Positions 1 through 9,900 of a DNA stretch of 64,000 nt are shown one piece after another; positions within the stretch are counted from its first letter, which is position 1; the number at the start of each line of letters is the position of its first letter. A program made the position numbers and the translations under genes. Location of the stretch: assembly GCA_016124535.1 (NCBI GenBank), contig WGNK01000001.1, positions 124,001 through 188,000 of the forward strand. Direction: 5' to 3'. Source of the stretch: Azospirillum sp. Lineage in GTDB: Bacteria > Pseudomonadota > Alphaproteobacteria > Azospirillales > Azospirillaceae. Below the pieces are notes generated by a model. That model was not told the origin of the DNA, made no database searches, and saw only the letters and a list, made by a program, of their open reading frames with translations.

Positions 1-670
1 CCAGCGGCGCCAGGGTGAACAGGGCGAGGGTGATCGCCGGCAGCGCGAGCTGGGATGCCGCAGCCCCGGCGGTCTGCCAGTCGCCGGCCAATGCCGCGTC
101 GATCGTGTAGAAGCCGGTGACCTGGGGCGGCGGCAGGTAGAGAAAATCGAGCCGTCCAAGCGGTGCCGGTGCCCAGCCGAGCAGATAGTAGAAGACATAG
201 ACCAGCAGCAGCCCGGTGAAGAAGGTCGGCAAGCTGACCCCGGCGGTGACGAAGAAGCGGCAGAGCTGGTCGATCCAGCTGTCCGGCCGGGTCGCCGCCA
301 GCACGCCCAGCGGGATCGCCACTGCGCAGGACAGGAACAGGGCAACCAGGGTCAGTTCCAGCGAAGCCGGCAGCCGCTGCAGCAGCGCCTCGCCGACCGG
401 CTGGCCGGTCGAGATCGAGCGGCCGAGTTCGCCATGGGCGAGGTCGCCCAGATAGTGCAGGAACTGCTCGGGCAGGCTGCGGTCGAGGCCGAGGGATTTC
501 CTGATCTCGGCGATCGAGGCCGGGTCGGCCGCGGGACCTGCGAAATAGGCCGCGGGGTCGCCGGGCAGGGCACGGGTCAGTACGAAGGTGACGACGATGA
601 TCCCGAACAGGGTCGGCAGTGCTTGCACCAGCCGGCCGCTGATCATGCCGATTTTGGAGCTCGCGGCCAT
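1..670 (-). CDS. Dipeptide/oligopeptide ABC transporter permease, DppB type (C-terminus cut by window edge)
   Basis: Reverse-strand frame opens with ATG at 670 and stays open to the window edge, giving 223 residues and no stop. The N-terminus (MAASSKIGMISGRLVQALPT, followed by a hydrophobic segment GIIVVTFVLTRALPGDPAAY) matches the start of DppB/GsiC-type inner-membrane permeases: one TM helix, then the RxLPGDP signature. The later LELTLVALFLSCAVAIPLGVLAA stretch is the first core permease helix of the BPD_transp_1 domain. It would form the channel with a DppC-like partner outside the window. It lies downstream of the binding-protein gene on the same strand, as usual in peptide importer operons. 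Substrate cannot be read from sequence. Confidence 0.85.
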   Translation of the reverse strand, partial: MAASSKIGMISGRLVQALPTLFGIIVVTFVLTRALPGDPAAYFAGPAADPASIAEIRKSLGLDRSLPEQFLHYLGDLAHGELGRSISTGQPVGEALLQRLPASLELTLVALFLSCAVAIPLGVLAATRPDSWIDQLCRFFVTAGVSLPTFFTGLLLVYVFYYLLGWAPAPLGRLDFLYLPPPQVTGFYTIDAALAGDWQTAGAAASQLALPAITLALFTLAPL

Positions 671-694
671 CGTGACGGCCTCCCTGGAAAGGGG

Positions 695-765
695 TGTGGG
701 GCCTCGCGGCCCGAGCGGGATGTGGGGCCTCGCGGCCCGAGCGGGATGTCGGGCCTCGCGCCCCA
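695..765. repeat. 26-bp tandem repeat, about 2.7 copies
   Basis: Copies start at 695, 721 and 747 with exact 26-base period; the first two look identical and the third is diverged and short. Each carries the core GGGGCCTCGCGGCCCGAGC. It fills the gap between the binding-protein stop (776) and the permease start (670), just upstream of the permease ribosome-binding region. The GC-rich partial palindrome in each unit could fold in mRNA and lower expression of downstream genes relative to the binding protein; that role is a guess. Confidence 0.8.
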
Positions 766-775
766 CATCATTTGC

Positions 776-2389
776 TCATGCCAAATTGTAACGCCGGGCA
801 TCGACCTGGCGATGGAACCAGAAGGAATAACCCTCCAGCTTCGGGCTCATCGCGCTGTCGAGGAACGGCTGCCACAATGGGATGCGGGGCACGTCGTCGA
901 ACGCCTTGGCGATCATCCGCTTGATCTTGGGGGCATAGGCCGGGTCGGACTTTTCCATGTGCAGGGTTTCGTCGACCAGTGCCGCCATCTCTGCGTCGTC
1001 GTAGTTTGAGGCATTGAACAAATGTCCCTTGATATAGGCCCAGTAGAAATAATAGTCTGGCGTGTTGAGCCAGCCGCCGAAATTCTCCAGCAGCAGCGGC
1101 AGTTTCTTTTCGACCAGTGCTACACTGCGCCAGTTGGCGCCGGGGATTTTATCGATGGTCGCCTTGATCCCGATCTTGGCCAGGCCTTCCTGGATCAGCA
1201 GCGCCGCCGGCTCGCCCCAGTCGGCGGTCCCGAGGTCGAACGACAGCGGCACCTCGAAGCCGTCCTTGTAGGGGGTCTGGGCCAACAGGTCCTTGGCCTT
1301 GTCGAGATCGGTCGCATAGGGGAACGGCTGGGGCCAGGCGATCGTGGCGGGATCGGCGGCGACCCCCCCCCACATCGGCACGCCGCGCTCGTAGGCAGCC
1401 TGGCGGAAAATCTGCTGGTAGGGCAGGGCGTAGGCCACCGCCTGGCGCACCCGCTTGTCCTTGAACGGCTCGAAGCTCAGGTTGGGGCACAACACGTAGA
1501 GGCAGTTGTCGATCGGCGAACCGACCACCTTGGCGCTGCCTTGCTCTTTCATCTCCTTGGCGTCTTTGTGGGGAATCTCGAAGGACAGATGAACGTTGCC
1601 GCGCTCGATCAGGGCGCGCCGGGTTGCCTGGCTCGGCACCTCGCGGATGATCACCCGCCTGGCTCCGGGCAGCGGTCCGGATTTCCAATCCTCGAAGCGC
1701 TGATAAACCAGCTGCTGGCCTGGATCCCAGCGTTCGACCTTGAAGGCGCCGCCGCCGGCGGGGGTGCGGTGGAGATACTCGGCGCCCCAGGGGTCGGCTT
1801 CGGTGGCATGGGCTTTGGCGACCTTGGCGTTGATCACCACCGCCACCGGGACGCCCAGGTCGGGCAGCGACAGCTTGGACGGCCGCAGCAAGTCCAAGCG
1901 GAAGGTGTGATCGTCGACGGCGACGAACTGCTCGGGCTTGACCAAGCCGCCGGCACCCATCTGGACTTTGGGGAAACCGCCCAGCGCCAGCGCCCGCTGG
2001 TAGGACCACACCACGTCGGCGGCGGTGACCGGGGTGCCGTCCCAGAATGTCGCGTCCTTGCGCAAGGCGAAGGTGATCGACAGCCGGTCGGGTGCGATCA
2101 CCCAGCTTTCCGCAAGCTCCGGCACGATGGTGTCGTAGTCGTAGGCCAGCGAACCGTCCGGCTGCGCCTTGGTCGCGAAACTGACCAGCCGGTCATAGAT
2201 ATTGACCGCGACTTGGTAGCTCGGCCGGTTGGTGCCGCTGCGATGGATATCGAGGCTGTTGATCGTGGTGCCGATCACCACCACCACGGTATCCTGGCCG
2301 GCGGCCGCGGCGGGCAGGGCCTTCAAGAACGGCAGAGTGGCTAGCCCCAGCGCGCCACCGGTCCCCTTGAGAAATTCGCGGCGATGCAT
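776..2389 (-). CDS. Peptide/solute ABC transporter substrate-binding protein, family 5
   Basis: The 537-residue product is a periplasmic SBP_bac_5 (DppA/OppA-like) binding protein. The N-terminus has a Tat signal: MHRREFLKGTGGALGLATLPFL, ending in an AAA-type cleavage region near residue 30. The mature part shows family landmarks: PELAESWVIAPDRLSITFALRKDATFWDG near residues 90-120, and a late segment with GWLNTPDYYFYWAYIKG. Length is normal for the family. It would deliver its ligand to the permease encoded just downstream (105-base gap holding a tandem repeat). Tat rather than Sec export is common for this family in Alphaproteobacteria. The ligand is unknown. Confidence 0.9.
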   Translation of the reverse strand: MHRREFLKGTGGALGLATLPFLKALPAAAAGQDTVVVVIGTTINSLDIHRSGTNRPSYQVAVNIYDRLVSFATKAQPDGSLAYDYDTIVPELAESWVIAPDRLSITFALRKDATFWDGTPVTAADVVWSYQRALALGGFPKVQMGAGGLVKPEQFVAVDDHTFRLDLLRPSKLSLPDLGVPVAVVINAKVAKAHATEADPWGAEYLHRTPAGGGAFKVERWDPGQQLVYQRFEDWKSGPLPGARRVIIREVPSQATRRALIERGNVHLSFEIPHKDAKEMKEQGSAKVVGSPIDNCLYVLCPNLSFEPFKDKRVRQAVAYALPYQQIFRQAAYERGVPMWGGVAADPATIAWPQPFPYATDLDKAKDLLAQTPYKDGFEVPLSFDLGTADWGEPAALLIQEGLAKIGIKATIDKIPGANWRSVALVEKKLPLLLENFGGWLNTPDYYFYWAYIKGHLFNASNYDDAEMAALVDETLHMEKSDPAYAPKIKRMIAKAFDDVPRIPLWQPFLDSAMSPKLEGYSFWFHRQVDARRYNLA

Positions 2390-2414
2390 TGTCGTTCCCT
2401 CTCAGTCCTGGTCA

Positions 2415-2428
2415 ATTGCGCATGCAAT
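2415..2428. promoter_or_regulatory. Possible operator upstream of the peptide-transport operon
   Basis: An inverted repeat ATTGC-N4-GCAAT lies 26 bases upstream of the binding-protein start codon, in the 192-base gap after the TolC gene. The gap is AT-richer than its surroundings and is the only place for a promoter. Short palindromes like this are typical targets of GntR- or LacI-type regulators, but no such regulator gene is nearby, so the assignment is weak. Confidence 0.3.
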
Positions 2429-2581
2429 TTTGTATGCACCAGCTGTGCCAGGCCCACGGGCCGCGGACTCGGGAGTGTTTGCCAGGCCCTTCGACCGGGC
2501 GGGACGGAGCAAAAATTAGCCATGGATCGCAAACGGGCAGCAACTGCCCGCAGTTTGAGCGCAGCCGAAGCCTGACCGGGG

Positions 2582-3916
2582 CTATCGCAAGATCGGCAGT
2601 TCGATCCGTCCGGTGGTCTTCAGCAAGGTGAAGGCGGCGACCGCGATGTCGGCCTGAGCCGAGGCGGCGTCGCTGCGGGCGTTGATCAGCGAGGTTTCGC
2701 CCGACAGGATGTCGATCAGCGACCGTTTGCCCTGGACCCGCTCCTCGCGGGCGAGCCGGAGGAATTCGCCGACGATGCGCGCCTGATTGTCCAGCCGTTC
2801 GGCATTGGCCCGCGCCGTCGCCAGCGCCTGCCAGGCGTTGCGAACCTGCTCCTCGACCAGATCGGTGGTTTCGGCCAGCCTGGTGTCGGCGACGGCGATC
2901 GCTTCGCGCGCGGCGTCGCTGGCGTGGAAGGCTTCCAGACCGGTGTTGAACGGATAGGTCATCTCCAGCTTGACCAGAGCCTCGGTACGGTCGCCGCGCA
3001 AGCCCGAGGGATTGTGCAGGGTCCGGGTCTCGGCGACACCGCTGATCTCAGGATAGAGCTTGCTGCCGCGCACCCGCTGATATTCCGCGCGGGCGCTGTC
3101 ACGGTTGAGGCGCAGCACCGCCAGCTGATTGTTATGGTCCAGCGCGGTCGCCATCGCCGCGTCAAGGGATTTGGGCAGGGCTTCGACCGGCGGCAGGATC
3201 TTCTGGCCGCGGTCTTCGGCGGCGGGTTCGCGGGCGAACAACGCCCGGAACCGGTTGGCGGCGGCGATCACCGCGCCCTCGGCACGGATCAGGCGGGCCT
3301 CGGCGCCGGCGAGCTGGCTCTTGACCTGCAGCACGTCGGAGGTGACGCCGCCGCCCAGGCTGACCCGGCTTTCCTCCAGCCCGGTCTGGCGCCGGATATT
3401 GGCCACCGATTGTCGGGCGAACTCCAGGTCCTGTCCGGAGCGGCGCAGATTGATGTAGGCGATCAGGCCCTCCAGCAACAGATCCTGGGCGGTCTGGTTC
3501 AGCGTCGTGCGCGACCGTTCGACCCCGATCCCGGCCTTGTCGACCTCGCCGCCGATCTTGCCGAAATCCCATAGCGGCTGTTTCAGGGTCAAGGACAGTT
3601 CCCGCTCGCCGAGTTCGCTCTCCGGGGTGCCGCCGGCCGAGGTCCGCACCGTATTGCGGCCGAGATTGGCGCTGGCGGTCAGCGTCGGGTACCAGCCGCT
3701 GCGGGCTCGCGCCGCCTCGGCTTCCGACGCCCGCACCTCGGCCGCCGCCCCGGCGATCCGCTTGTGGCCCTCGACCAGGCGCTGCAGCGCAGCGCGGTAG
3801 TCCTCAGCCGATGCCGGCGCCGCGCCGCCGATCACCAGACCGGCGAAGACCAGGGCGACGAGTTGCGATGCCCGGTTCGACGGCGCTTTCGGGGAAAAGG
3901 ACAACACCCGCGTCAC
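2582..3916 (-). CDS. TolC-family outer-membrane factor of a type I secretion system
   Basis: About 444 residues from a GTG start at 3916 that shares the GTGA overlap with the HlyD stop (3913-3915); a longer frame opens at 3952 but would overlap more and adds residues before the signal peptide. A signal peptide (hydrophobic QLVALVFAGLVIGGAAPASA) is followed by alternating long helical regions typical of TolC trimers, such as LEFARQSVANIRRQTGLEE, and Ala-rich repeats of the tandem OEP fold. It would form the outer-membrane tunnel for the adaptor and ATPase encoded upstream. It is the last gene of the four-gene channel/exporter operon. Confidence 0.9.
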   Translation of the reverse strand: MTRVLSFSPKAPSNRASQLVALVFAGLVIGGAAPASAEDYRAALQRLVEGHKRIAGAAAEVRASEAEAARARSGWYPTLTASANLGRNTVRTSAGGTPESELGERELSLTLKQPLWDFGKIGGEVDKAGIGVERSRTTLNQTAQDLLLEGLIAYINLRRSGQDLEFARQSVANIRRQTGLEESRVSLGGGVTSDVLQVKSQLAGAEARLIRAEGAVIAAANRFRALFAREPAAEDRGQKILPPVEALPKSLDAAMATALDHNNQLAVLRLNRDSARAEYQRVRGSKLYPEISGVAETRTLHNPSGLRGDRTEALVKLEMTYPFNTGLEAFHASDAAREAIAVADTRLAETTDLVEEQVRNAWQALATARANAERLDNQARIVGEFLRLAREERVQGKRSLIDILSGETSLINARSDAASAQADIAVAAFTLLKTTGRIELPILR

Positions 3917-5214
3917 CGTTCCTGAAAGGCGAACCGCAGCGAGCGGAACCACGGGCTGAGCAGATATTCCGCGACGGTGCGGCTGCCCAGGCGGATACTG
4001 CAGAGTACCTGCATGCCGGGATAGAGGCTATAGCGACGCTCGCCCGACCCGAAGGCGGTTTGCCGGGTCTCGATCCGCACCTTGTAGAAGGCGTATTTGC
4101 CGGCGACCGCGATCGAATCGGGACTGACCGTCAGCACCCGGCCGTCGATGTGACCGAAGGCGGCGGCCTCGGGGGTCTTCAGGGCGATCCGGACGTCCTG
4201 GCCGGCATGGACATAACCGATGTCCTGGATCGGCAACTGGGCGTCGATCACCAGGCGGTCTTCGAGCGGCACGATTTCCGCGACGGTCTGACCGGGCTGA
4301 ATGACCCCCCCTTCGGTGGCGACCGCCAGCGTCTTGACGATGCCATCGACCGGAGCCCGCAGCACGGTGCGTTCCTCGACGTTGCGGAACTTCAGCGCGC
4401 GCTGCGACAACTCGCCCAGCTGTTCCCTGGCTCCGGCCAACTCCTTGCGCGCCTGTTCGACGAAGCTCTCCCGGATGGTGCCGAGCCGCTCGGTGGCCTC
4501 GCGCAGCGCCGCCTCGGCGCGCGGCTGGGCCGCCTGATCGGCGTCGATCAGGGTGCGGAAATTCTGGTCCTGGCGCAACAGGTCGAGATGGGCCATCCGG
4601 CTGGTCAGGTCGCCGCGCAGCAGATTGGCACTGATTGCGACCTGGGAGGCCAGAAGCTCCAGGGATTTACGATTGTTGACCAGGCGCAGCCCGAGTTCGC
4701 GCAATTCGCTCCGGCGCTGGGCGATCAGATTCTCCTGGCTGGCCAGCTCGTGGTTCAGCCGCTTGCGCCGGGTCTCGAAGGTGTCGTGGGCCGCGGCGGC
4801 GATCTGCGGTGCGGCGCGTTCCAGGACCGCCGGCAATACCAGGGTCTCGGTCCCCTCGGCCTCGGCGGTCAGGCGCGCGGCGTCGATCCCCAGCGACAGC
4901 AGCCTTTTGTCGAGCTCGGCAACCTCGGTCTGGGCGCGCAGCGGGTCGAGCCGGATCAGCGGCTGGCCACGGGCGACCTGCTGCCCCTCCTCGACCAGAA
5001 TTGCCGCGACGATGCCGCCTTCGAGATGCTGCAGCGCCTTGACCCGTGAGGCCGGGACGACCTCGCCTTCGGCATTGCTGACCACGTCCAGCGGCGCCAG
5101 TCCGGCCCACAGCGCGAAGCCGGTCAGCACCAGCACCGCCGTGGCGAGGAAGCGGCGGTCGTTGCGTTGGCGAAGCGACGGTCCGTCAGCGCCCACGGTA
5201 ACGGTTGAGGTCAT
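3913..5214 (-). CDS. HlyD-family periplasmic adaptor of a type I secretion system
   Basis: The 433-residue membrane fusion protein has a short cytoplasmic N-terminus, one TM helix (FLATAVLVLTGFALWAGLAPL, about residues 22-42) and a first lipoyl half-motif (HLEGGIVAAILVEEGQQVARGQPLIRLD). A long coiled-coil hairpin of about 200 residues follows, then the second lipoyl half (LRAPVDGIVKTLAV) and a C-terminal beta-barrel region. This is the PrtE/LapC type. Its start ATG overlaps the ATPase stop (ATGA) and its stop overlaps the TolC start (GTGA), so the three exporter genes are translationally coupled. Confidence 0.93.
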   Translation of the reverse strand: MTSTVTVGADGPSLRQRNDRRFLATAVLVLTGFALWAGLAPLDVVSNAEGEVVPASRVKALQHLEGGIVAAILVEEGQQVARGQPLIRLDPLRAQTEVAELDKRLLSLGIDAARLTAEAEGTETLVLPAVLERAAPQIAAAAHDTFETRRKRLNHELASQENLIAQRRSELRELGLRLVNNRKSLELLASQVAISANLLRGDLTSRMAHLDLLRQDQNFRTLIDADQAAQPRAEAALREATERLGTIRESFVEQARKELAGAREQLGELSQRALKFRNVEERTVLRAPVDGIVKTLAVATEGGVIQPGQTVAEIVPLEDRLVIDAQLPIQDIGYVHAGQDVRIALKTPEAAAFGHIDGRVLTVSPDSIAVAGKYAFYKVRIETRQTAFGSGERRYSLYPGMQVLCSIRLGSRTVAEYLLSPWFRSLRFAFQER

Positions 5215-6896
5215 GGCCGCCGGCCCTCCGCCGCGGCTCCCGGCGCCGTGCTCAGGCCCTGGACCAGCAGGGGCTCGCGACCGTCGAACCGGAGCACCTT
5301 CCCGGCGCCACGCAGGATGTTGGAGTCATGACTGACCACGACCAGGGTCTTGCCGCGCCGGACCAGATCGACCAGCAGGGCATAGACCAGTTCGGCGCCC
5401 TCGCGGTCCAGGCCCTCGGAGGGTTCGTCGAGCAGATAGAGCGGGCCGTCCACCAGCAGGGCGCGGGCCAGGGCCAGGCGGCGACGCAAGCCAGGTGCCA
5501 GATTGGCGCCACCCTGGCCGATCGGGCGGTCGAGCCCCCGCGGGTGTTCGTCGATCAGGCCGCCCAGACCGGCGGCACGCAGGCAGCGCTCCGGTTCGCC
5601 GGGCGCCGCGTCCGGCCGCGCCGCCGTCAGATTCTCGCGCAGGCTGCCTTCGATGAAGCTCGGCTCCTGGGGAACATAGGAGACCTGGCGGCGCCACCAG
5701 TCGAGCGATACCTGGCGCAGATCGACGCCATCGACCAGAATCTGGCCGCCGGACGGCGTCTGAAGCCCGGCCAGCAGGCGGACCAAGGCGGTCTTGCCGG
5801 TGCCGTTGCGCCCGGTGACGACCAGCACGCCGCCGGCCTCGATGGTTGCCGACAGATTGGCGAACAGCGTCGCCGGAGCCTCGGGGTAGCTGAACGACAG
5901 CCCGCGCAGCGTCAACCCGCCGCGCCAGTCCGGCAAAATCTTGGTTCCGGCGGGTTCAAGCTCGATCGCGGCAAAGCGGCGGGCTGCGGCCAGGTTCTCC
6001 TCGGCGCGGTGAAGGCTTTCACCGAGCTGAACCAGGCGCAACAGCGGCGCCAGGGCCCGGCCCGCGATCAGATTGGCGCCGATCAAGGCACCGACGTCAA
6101 GCGCGCCATCGACCACCAGAACCGCTCCGGTGCCGATCACCGCGACCCCCATCAGGGCCTGGACCGCCTGGACCGCCGAGGTGCCGCGCTGCTGGCCTTC
6201 GGCGAGGTTGCGGCGCAGCGCCCGTTCCCGGTCCGCAGCATTCTGCCACCGCGGCATCAGGAGACTGCCGCCGCGAAAATGACGGATCGCGTCGGCCGCG
6301 ATCGCACTGGCGGCGATCAGGGCGTGGACCCGTTCGGCGGCCTCGCGCAGCCCCGCCGCGGCGACCGTCAACCGGCGCCGGCCCAGCCAGGCGAGCAGCA
6401 TGGCCGCCAGACAGAAGCCGCCGGCGACCATCGCCAGCACCGGCGACAGCAGCGCCAGCACGGCCAGGAACAGCAGCGAGAACGGCAGATCGGCAAAGGC
6501 GGTAAGGGTGGCCGGTCCCAGCGCACCCTCGGCCTGTTCGATCCCGCGCATCAACAGGGCGCGCTCGCCGGCGGGCCGGGCGTCCAGCGCGGCGGCGCGG
6601 GCGGTCAGCAGCAGGCCGTAGAGGCCGGTCGCCAGGCGCTGGTCGGCATCGCTGTGAATTTCCTCGGCGAGATGGTGGCGCAACCGGCGAAAGGCGTGCT
6701 CGCCGGCGATCGCCAGCACCATGCCGGCGGTCAGGGTCGCCAGCGTGGCGGTGACGCCGTAGCTGACATAGCGATTCAGCACCTGGATCACGTAGAGAGC
6801 CGATGCCAGCCCCAGCGCGTTCAGAATCAGCGAGGCGACCAGCAGCTGTGCCGTCGCCGTCGGTCGCCGTGCCAGTCGCCGCCAGATTTCGCCCAT
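5211..6896 (-). CDS. Type I secretion ABC transporter (permease-ATPase), PrtD/LapB-like
   Basis: The 561-residue half-transporter has an N-terminal six-helix domain (residues about 15-300) and a C-terminal nucleotide-binding domain. Walker A is GRNGTGKT, the Q-loop region reads VSYVPQEPSF, Walker B is LYLLDEPSEGLD with the catalytic Glu, and the switch His is in VVVSHDS. There is no N-terminal peptidase C39 domain, fitting secretion of a protein with a C-terminal signal. Oddity: the position of the LSGGQ signature reads LAPGL, which is degenerate, although the rest of the site is intact. Likely cargo is the giant repeat protein encoded upstream. Confidence 0.9.
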   Translation of the reverse strand: MGEIWRRLARRPTATAQLLVASLILNALGLASALYVIQVLNRYVSYGVTATLATLTAGMVLAIAGEHAFRRLRHHLAEEIHSDADQRLATGLYGLLLTARAAALDARPAGERALLMRGIEQAEGALGPATLTAFADLPFSLLFLAVLALLSPVLAMVAGGFCLAAMLLAWLGRRRLTVAAAGLREAAERVHALIAASAIAADAIRHFRGGSLLMPRWQNAADRERALRRNLAEGQQRGTSAVQAVQALMGVAVIGTGAVLVVDGALDVGALIGANLIAGRALAPLLRLVQLGESLHRAEENLAAARRFAAIELEPAGTKILPDWRGGLTLRGLSFSYPEAPATLFANLSATIEAGGVLVVTGRNGTGKTALVRLLAGLQTPSGGQILVDGVDLRQVSLDWWRRQVSYVPQEPSFIEGSLRENLTAARPDAAPGEPERCLRAAGLGGLIDEHPRGLDRPIGQGGANLAPGLRRRLALARALLVDGPLYLLDEPSEGLDREGAELVYALLVDLVRRGKTLVVVSHDSNILRGAGKVLRFDGREPLLVQGLSTAPGAAAEGRRP

Positions 6897-6914
6897 CGCC
6901 CTCGTTCCGCCCGC

Positions 6915-9900
6915 TCAGGCGGCGCCCATCATCGCAGCTTTCTGGTGGTCGATCGTCAGGACGTCGCGGCCGGAGGCCGGCAGCCGCTCGCCGGCTTCCG
7001 GCATGGTCCACGCAATCCCGTTGGCCTGGAAGCGTTCCCAGACCCGGGCCCAGACCTCGTGGGTAACCATGTTCACGTCATTGCCCTTTTCCAGGTGGAA
7101 CTTGACCCGGTAGTGCGCCGACCAGACGCCATTGACGCACTCGACGCCCTTGAACTGACAATCCGGCCGGAAATAATTGCTCGAAAGATTGATGAAGATA
7201 TCGAAGCTGGCGAGCGCCTCGTTGACCAGGCGCGCCACCAGCCTGGGGTCGTGGCACGGCTCAAGATACAGCTTCAGCCGGACGAAGAAATTGCCCAGAT
7301 CGCTGTAGTTGTGCACCTCGGCCTCGGAGACTTTGCCATTGGCGAGACTGACCAGCTGGCCGTCGAGATGGCGGATGCGGCTGGTCCGCCAGGTGATATC
7401 GACCACCTGGCCCATTACGGTCGAACCGATCGTGATGTAGTCGCCGACTTGGAATGGCCGCTCGATGTTGAGCACGATGCCGGAAAACACGTTGGCGATA
7501 TTGGCCTGGATCGCCAGCCCGATGATCATCGCCAGCAGGCCCGAGGTGGCGAGCAGGCTGGTGATGGTCTGGCCCAACACGAAGGCGACGACGCCGAAGA
7601 ACGCGAACAGATAGACCACAAGCGCCGCGACCAGGCGGACGATATTGGGAATCTTGCGGCCGGCCCGGATTTCCAGCGGCACCCAGAGGAAGCGTTCGAG
7701 CGAGATCGCGAACAATTGCGCCGGTATCAGCCACCACAGGGCATTGTAGACCAGGACCATGGCATCGGCGGCCCCGGTGCCGAAGCTGCTCAGGGCATGG
7801 TCGAGCGCCAGATTGCCGCCGGCGATCGCCAGCAGCGGCCAGGCAACGATGCGCAGGCCCAGGGTCTGCATGCGCCAGAACTGGCCCCGGTCCTTGAAAT
7901 CCAGCACCGCTGCCAGAATCGCCCCGACCAGGCCGAAAATCGCAATCGCCAGGAAATAGCGCGGCGGCACGAGATCCCGCGCCCTGACCTGATCGGGCTT
8001 GAGCAGGCCGCCGAGATCGAGCTGGGAGAATTCCGGCTGCGGCTTGCCGAAACCGACGAAGGCGGGGTCGCCTTCGGCCCCGCGCCGCACGGTTTCCTGG
8101 GAGATCCAGGCGCGGTCCAGCGCCCAGCCCGACAGACCGGCAAGCACGCGGCCCTGGCGCATCGCCTGGACCAGGGGGTCGGCATTCTGCACCGACGACG
8201 GCAGCAGCGCGCTCAATCGCTGGAACCACGAGGCGTCGCCCGCCGCCTCGCCGACGTCACGGATCAGGTTGGCCTGGGTCATCTGTTCGGCCAGCGTCAG
8301 GCCGCGGTTGAGGTCCATGCCCAGGATGTCGCTGACGAACATCAGATTATTGCGATTGAGCGAGCGGTGGCGGAAGGCGATGCCGAACACCTGATTGCCG
8401 TAAGGCCGGTCAACGCCGGAATAGTTGAGGAAGAAGCGGCCCTTGGCGTGATAGGCGCGGTAGCGCAGGTCGCCGGCGGTGAGTTCGCGGTCGGGATGGT
8501 CGAGCTGGATCGGCTGGACCGCGTTGGCGAACACGACATCCTGCGGCTCGATCGGGCCGCGCCAGCGGAACCATACCCGGAAATCCAGCTCGACCGTGTT
8601 GGCGGCAAAGTCGAGCGCGCCGATCTTGTCGAGTTTCAGTCCGGCATAGACCACATTGGTCTTGTACATGAAGCGGTCGTTGACATAGAGCGCGCGGCCG
8701 GCCACCAACTCGTCGAGATAGCTGCCGACATTCTCTTCGCGGATCGCCGACAGCTGGGTCAGGGCCGCAACCAGATCGGCGCCGTCGAAGCTGCCGGCCT
8801 GAGCGGTCGGCGCCGAGACGCCGCGGGCGTCGAACGCGACCGGCCCCATCAGCCCCTGATAGCTTTCGCCGCGGCTATCGAGCCGGACGAGACGGTCGCG
8901 GATGCGGCGGCGCTGCTCGGCGAGCGGCAGGGCGTCACCGGCCGCTGTCGCGGTGCCCGTGTCCAAGGCGTGAACCAGCAGGCGCGCGGCGTCGAAGGCG
9001 CTGGCGGCGACCCAGTCGGGCGGCACCCGGTGGCGGTTGATGAAGGCATTGCGGAAGCCTTCCGCCAGTTCGCCGGCGGTATCAAACAGCAACGGCGTGA
9101 TCGTCAGCGTGCCGTTGAGTGCTGCCGCCAAGCTGGCCTTGCCATGCCAGACCTGCTCGAAAGCGCGCAGAAACGCGGCCGTGGCCAGCGTGCCGGGCCC
9201 GACCACCCGGTTGCGCAGATCGGCTGCGCGCAGGGCGGCGATCACCCGGGCGCTGGCAGTCGGGTCACCCAGGACCAAAATCGCGCCGATCAGTTTCTTG
9301 CCGGCAATATCGGCGGTGATCTCGGCCAGGCGCTGGTCGAAATCGGCCGCGGCCGGGGCGAAGCCCCAGCGATAAACCACCTTGGTGCCAAAGCGCTGCA
9401 GAACCTGGTCGAAGTCGTCGGCCAGGGCCTCGTGCTCGGCATCGGCGGCGTGGATAATCGAAAGCGTCTTCTCGCCGATCACGTTGCGGACGTAATTGGC
9501 CAGGAAGCGAATTTCGTACCGGCGGTCGAAATTGTTGCGAAACAGCCAGGGCTCAGGCGGTGACCCGGTGCCCGCTTCGCCGGCGGGGGAATCCGCGCCG
9601 GCGGTGGTGATCGCCGGCAGTCCGCGCGCCTGATAGACCCTGTCGGCGGCCGCCGCCGCGGCATTCGACCAATGGCCGATCACGCCGACAGCCCCGTCGG
9701 CCGCCGCCCGTTCGGCCGCCTGACCTGCGCGGTCCGGGTCATCGCCGTCGTCGAAGGCGACCAGGCGCAACGGCCGGCCGGCGATGCCGCCGGCCTTGTT
9801 GGTCTGTTCGACCTGCAGCTCTGCGCCTTGGCGGATCGCCTCGCCGAGCGCCTGGCGCGGGCCGCTCAGCGGTGCCACCACCGCCAGCCGCAGCTCCTGG

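Noticed and set aside
5205..9563. A 1452-codon open frame on the plus strand opposite the exporter and channel genes
   Set aside because: It is antisense to three genes with strong family motifs, and its product is Gln/Arg/Gly-rich without recognisable domains. Long antisense frames are expected in very GC-rich DNA.
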